Position numbers and translations under genes: made by a program
The notes under the pieces: model-generated
Databases searched by the model: none
What the model was told of the DNA's origin: nothing
What the model saw: the letters and a program-made list of their open reading frames with translations, nothing else
NCBI RefSeq assembly: GCF_900129445.1
Contig: NZ_FQVT01000007.1
Coordinates: forward strand, 85,654-149,653
Direction: 5' to 3'
Length of the DNA: 64,000 bases
DNA from: Salegentibacter echinorum
GTDB taxonomy: Bacteria > Bacteroidota > Bacteroidia > Flavobacteriales > Flavobacteriaceae
Shown here: piece after piece, positions 61,832 to 64,000 of the stretch
Numbering within the stretch: position 1 is the first letter of the stretch
How the letters are laid out: each line of letters begins with the position of its first letter

Positions 61832-62935
61832 TTACGAAATTGCAGGTTTCGCGCCCATTGCTTTTAGATGTTTAAAATGGGCAATTATTGCTGCGCGTGT
61901 GGTTTCATATTCGTAATAAGGAAGGTTGCATTCTGCAGCTGTTTCCTTTACTATTTTTGCTATTTTGGAATAGTGAATGTGGCTTATATTTGGAAAAATA
62001 TGATGTTCTACCTGATGATTTAGTCCGCCGGTAAACCAATTCACTATTTTATTTTTGGTTGAAAAATTCACCGTGGTAAAAAGTTGGTGAATCGCCCAGG
62101 TGTTTTTCATAGAACCGGTTTCATCGGGTAGGGGCATGTCGGTTTGCTTTACCACGTGCGCCAGTTGAAATACCACACTTAAAATTAAGCCTGCAGTATA
62201 GTGCATCACAAAAAAGCCTATTAATATTTTCCACCAGGCGATAGATAAAATTAGCATTGGGATTACAATCCATACCGCGATGTAAATTAGTTTGGTGATT
62301 GCCACAATGCTCCACTGCGTCACCGGATTAGGCATTTTGCCATAGGCTAATTTCTTTTTAAGGTAGCGTTTGGTCTGCTTAAAATCTGTAGTGATGGCCC
62401 AGTTAAAGGTGAGCAAACCATATAAAAATACAGAATAATAATGCTGAAAACGATGAAATTTTTGCCACTTTGCGTGTTCTGTAAAGCGTATAATCCTACC
62501 TGCATCTAAATCTTCATCGTGCCCGTGGATATTCGTATAGGTATGGTGCAGCACGTTGTGTTGTACCTGCCAGTTGTAAACATTACCGGCAAGGATATAA
62601 ATTGTACCACCCATAAATTTATTGACCCATTTTTTGGAAGAATAAGAGCCGTGGTTACCATCATGCATAATGTTCATGCCTACTCCCGCCATACCGGCGC
62701 CCATAACTATGGTGAGCAGCAACATCCACCATTGTGAAATATCTAAGGTGAGGATAAGAAAATAAGGCGTTAAAAATAAAGAAAACATGGTAATCGTCTT
62801 AAGGTGCAATTTCCAGTTTCCGGTCTTTTTTAGATTGTTTTCTTTAAAATATGTATTTACCCGTTTGTTGAGGATCCTAAAGAATTTAGTAGAATCTTTA
62901 CGGGAAAATCTTATGTGGTTTTGAGTGTTTTCCAT
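61832..62935 (-). CDS. Membrane fatty acid desaturase (acyl-CoA/acyl-lipid type)
   Basis: 367 aa with two hydrophobic pairs. The three histidine boxes of the di-iron centre are present: HDGNHGSYSSK (~90), HNVLHHTYTNIHGHDEDLD (~125) and GGLNHQVEHHIFP (~308). The HxxHH/HxxHH-Q-VEHH combination is that of front-end or delta-9/delta-6-like desaturases. It introduces a double bond into membrane fatty acids and is often cold-induced. It ends 33 bp before the aminotransferase start on the same strand, so cotranscription is possible. Confidence 0.93.
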   Translation of the reverse strand: MENTQNHIRFSRKDSTKFFRILNKRVNTYFKENNLKKTGNWKLHLKTITMFSLFLTPYFLILTLDISQWWMLLLTIVMGAGMAGVGMNIMHDGNHGSYSSKKWVNKFMGGTIYILAGNVYNWQVQHNVLHHTYTNIHGHDEDLDAGRIIRFTEHAKWQKFHRFQHYYSVFLYGLLTFNWAITTDFKQTKRYLKKKLAYGKMPNPVTQWSIVAITKLIYIAVWIVIPMLILSIAWWKILIGFFVMHYTAGLILSVVFQLAHVVKQTDMPLPDETGSMKNTWAIHQLFTTVNFSTKNKIVNWFTGGLNHQVEHHIFPNISHIHYSKIAKIVKETAAECNLPYYEYETTRAAIIAHFKHLKAMGAKPAIS

Positions 62936-63079
62936 TTGAAAATTATGTAAATCGTAAAGATAAAATTTTCTACAGTTTAATAATAATCAATGGCTAATTA
63001 ATATTTTTAATCTGTTGGGGTAAACTAATTTTCATTTTAAAATAATCTAAAGAAACTTATATATTATTACAAAATGTCA

Positions 63080-63135
63080 GTCTGAGCTTGTCGAAGACGC
63101 TATTATTTGAAATGCTTCGACAAGCTTATAGCGGG
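63080..63135. repeat. REP-like inverted repeat between desaturase and rsmG
   Basis: AGCTTGTCGAAG (63085-63096) and CTTCGACAAGCT (63115-63126) pair perfectly with an 18-nt loop, within GTCAGTCTGAG...GCGGG context. This is the Flavobacteriia-type intergenic repeat related to the CATCGACTAGCTCAGGTCAG insertion in hsdM. Confidence 0.75.
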
Positions 63136-63177
63136 ACAATTTAATTCATTGTACAATAACCCAGAAGAGGTCAAATT

Positions 63178-63834
63178 ATGTATTTTTGTGACAAATTGAA
63201 GACTTTGGAATTAATACAGAAATATTTCCCCGATTTAAGTGCTGAGCAAATCAAGCAATTTGAAGAATTAGAACATCTTTATAAAGATTGGAACCTAAAA
63301 ATTAACGTGGTTTCCCGCAAGGATATCGACGAAATTTACCTTAGACATGTGTTGCATTCTTTGGGAATCGCTAAAGTGCAAGGTTTTAATCCGGGAGCAG
63401 AAATTTTAGATGTAGGAACCGGTGGCGGATTTCCCGGCATCCCGTTGGCTATTCTATTTCCAGATACCAATTTTCATCTCGTTGATTCTATTGGAAAAAA
63501 GATGAAAGTAGTAGATGAGGTAAAAGATGGTTTAAAGCTGAAAAATGTTAAAACCACCAATTCCCGGGTAGAGGAGATTACAGGAAATTATGATTTTATA
63601 GTGAGTAGGGCAGTGGCGGCCATGCCAACTTTCGTACGTTGGACGAAAGGAAAAATCGCTAAGAAAAGTGAGCACGAACTTAAAAACGGAATTCTCTATC
63701 TTAAAGGAGGGGATCTAACCGTAGAGCTACGCGATTATCCCAAAGCGAGAATCTATGAGCTACGTGATTATTTTGAAGAAGAATTTTTTACCACTAAGAA
63801 AGTGGTGTATCTACCTTTAAAATATAAACCTTAG
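63178..63834 (+). CDS. rsmG: 16S rRNA (guanine-527-N7)-methyltransferase RsmG
   Basis: 218 aa from the ATG at 63178. The GidB/RsmG fold is clear: DWNLKINVVSRKDIDEIYLR, LHSLGIAKVQGF, the SAM-binding ILDVGTGGGFPGIPLAILFP (~78) and DFIVSRAVAAMPTFVRWTKG. It methylates G527 of 16S rRNA, and loss gives low-level streptomycin resistance. TATTTTTG at 63179-63186 overlaps this ATG and matches a -7 promoter motif. Flavobacterial RsmG proteins, as I recall them, begin at MELIxKYFPDLS, so a TTG start at 63205 is also plausible. Confidence 0.92.
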   Translation: MYFCDKLKTLELIQKYFPDLSAEQIKQFEELEHLYKDWNLKINVVSRKDIDEIYLRHVLHSLGIAKVQGFNPGAEILDVGTGGGFPGIPLAILFPDTNFHLVDSIGKKMKVVDEVKDGLKLKNVKTTNSRVEEITGNYDFIVSRAVAAMPTFVRWTKGKIAKKSEHELKNGILYLKGGDLTVELRDYPKARIYELRDYFEEEFFTTKKVVYLPLKYKP

Positions 63835-63836
63835 GT

Positions 63837-63893
63837 TCTCAGTTCTCAGTTCTCAGTTCTCAGTTCTCAGTTTCTCAGTTTCTCAGTTGTGAG
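63837..63893. repeat. Tandem heptamer repeat after rsmG
   Basis: TTCTCAG repeated about seven times (63837-63888), the last copies with an extra T (TTTCTCAG) and ending in a degenerate TTGTGAG. It begins 3 bp after the rsmG stop. The remaining bases to the window end contain a CCTGTCATTGCGAG scrap like the interspersed repeats and no recognisable gene. Confidence 0.85.
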
Positions 63894-64000
63894 TTTGACC
63901 TTGCCTGTCATTGCGAGACCCACTACAAAAAATTTGAAAAACGGCAATATTGACGTAAACTTACGGTACAAATCAAAAGCGGCCATTTGTAACCGTCTTA

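Noticed and set aside
63837..63893. CRISPR-like array
   Set aside because: The repeats are 7-8 bases and directly abutting, with no spacers and no cas genes nearby.

Overview
The window is AT-rich DNA from a member of the Bacteroidota, almost certainly a marine-type Flavobacteriaceae. The Gramella/Salegentibacter/Zunongwangia group is my guess, by feel only. The indications are Bacteroidota promoter motifs (TAnnTTTG just upstream of starts), a SusC/SusD pair driven by a FecI/FecR-type regulator, an RteC-family protein, BfmA-type mobilization genes and Flavobacteriia-style intergenic repeats. No rRNA operon, intact tRNA or CRISPR array was found.

Region 1 (1-13.9 kb) looks like an integrated mobile element or its remains. 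It starts with a TetR-controlled RND efflux operon running off the left edge. A decayed stretch follows (1.8-3.1 kb), then a leftward xis/replication/DnaC-like ATPase/methyltransferase operon and an rteC-like gene. A divergent TetR / SDR-MBL-small protein cargo set comes next, then an intact IS21-family element with a 7-bp target duplication. A tyrosine integrase closes the region, next to the 3' half of a tRNA-Met(CAT) gene at 13821-13862, which reads as an attachment-site scar.

Region 2 (13.9-33.5 kb) is a second mobile module. It holds an HTH fragment, a pair of ~137-bp direct repeats, ssb, a DUF6876 gene, a BfmA-like mobilization protein, a DUF5712-type relaxase and a VirD4-like coupling ATPase. 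These are followed by a defence block: an 870-aa SMC-like ATPase with a CxxC hook (RloC-like), a broken XRE regulator, then hsdM-hsdS-DUF1016 nuclease-hsdR. Behind hsdR lies an IS3-family element with an IS1182-family element inserted in its orfB (perfect 4-bp target duplication).

Region 3 (33.8-48.5 kb) is a polysaccharide-utilization-type locus: ECF sigma, FecR anti-sigma, SusC with an STN domain, SusD, arylsulfate sulfotransferase, a DUF6067-like glycosidase-type protein and a DUF5107-TPR protein. No classical glycoside hydrolase, lyase or sulfatase was recognised, so the substrate is open. It ends at decayed DNA and a broken integrase whose C-terminus is nearly identical to the intact one, which suggests tandem accretion of related elements.

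Region 4 (49.8-64 kb) looks like core chromosome with small islands: a Fur-family regulator with a Zn/Cd-type P1B ATPase, acyl-CoA dehydrogenase, AI-2E-family permease, EamA transporter, fructosamine kinase (flanked by interspersed repeats), an AbiH-family gene, a parD with broken parE, aspartate aminotransferase, fatty acid desaturase and rsmG.
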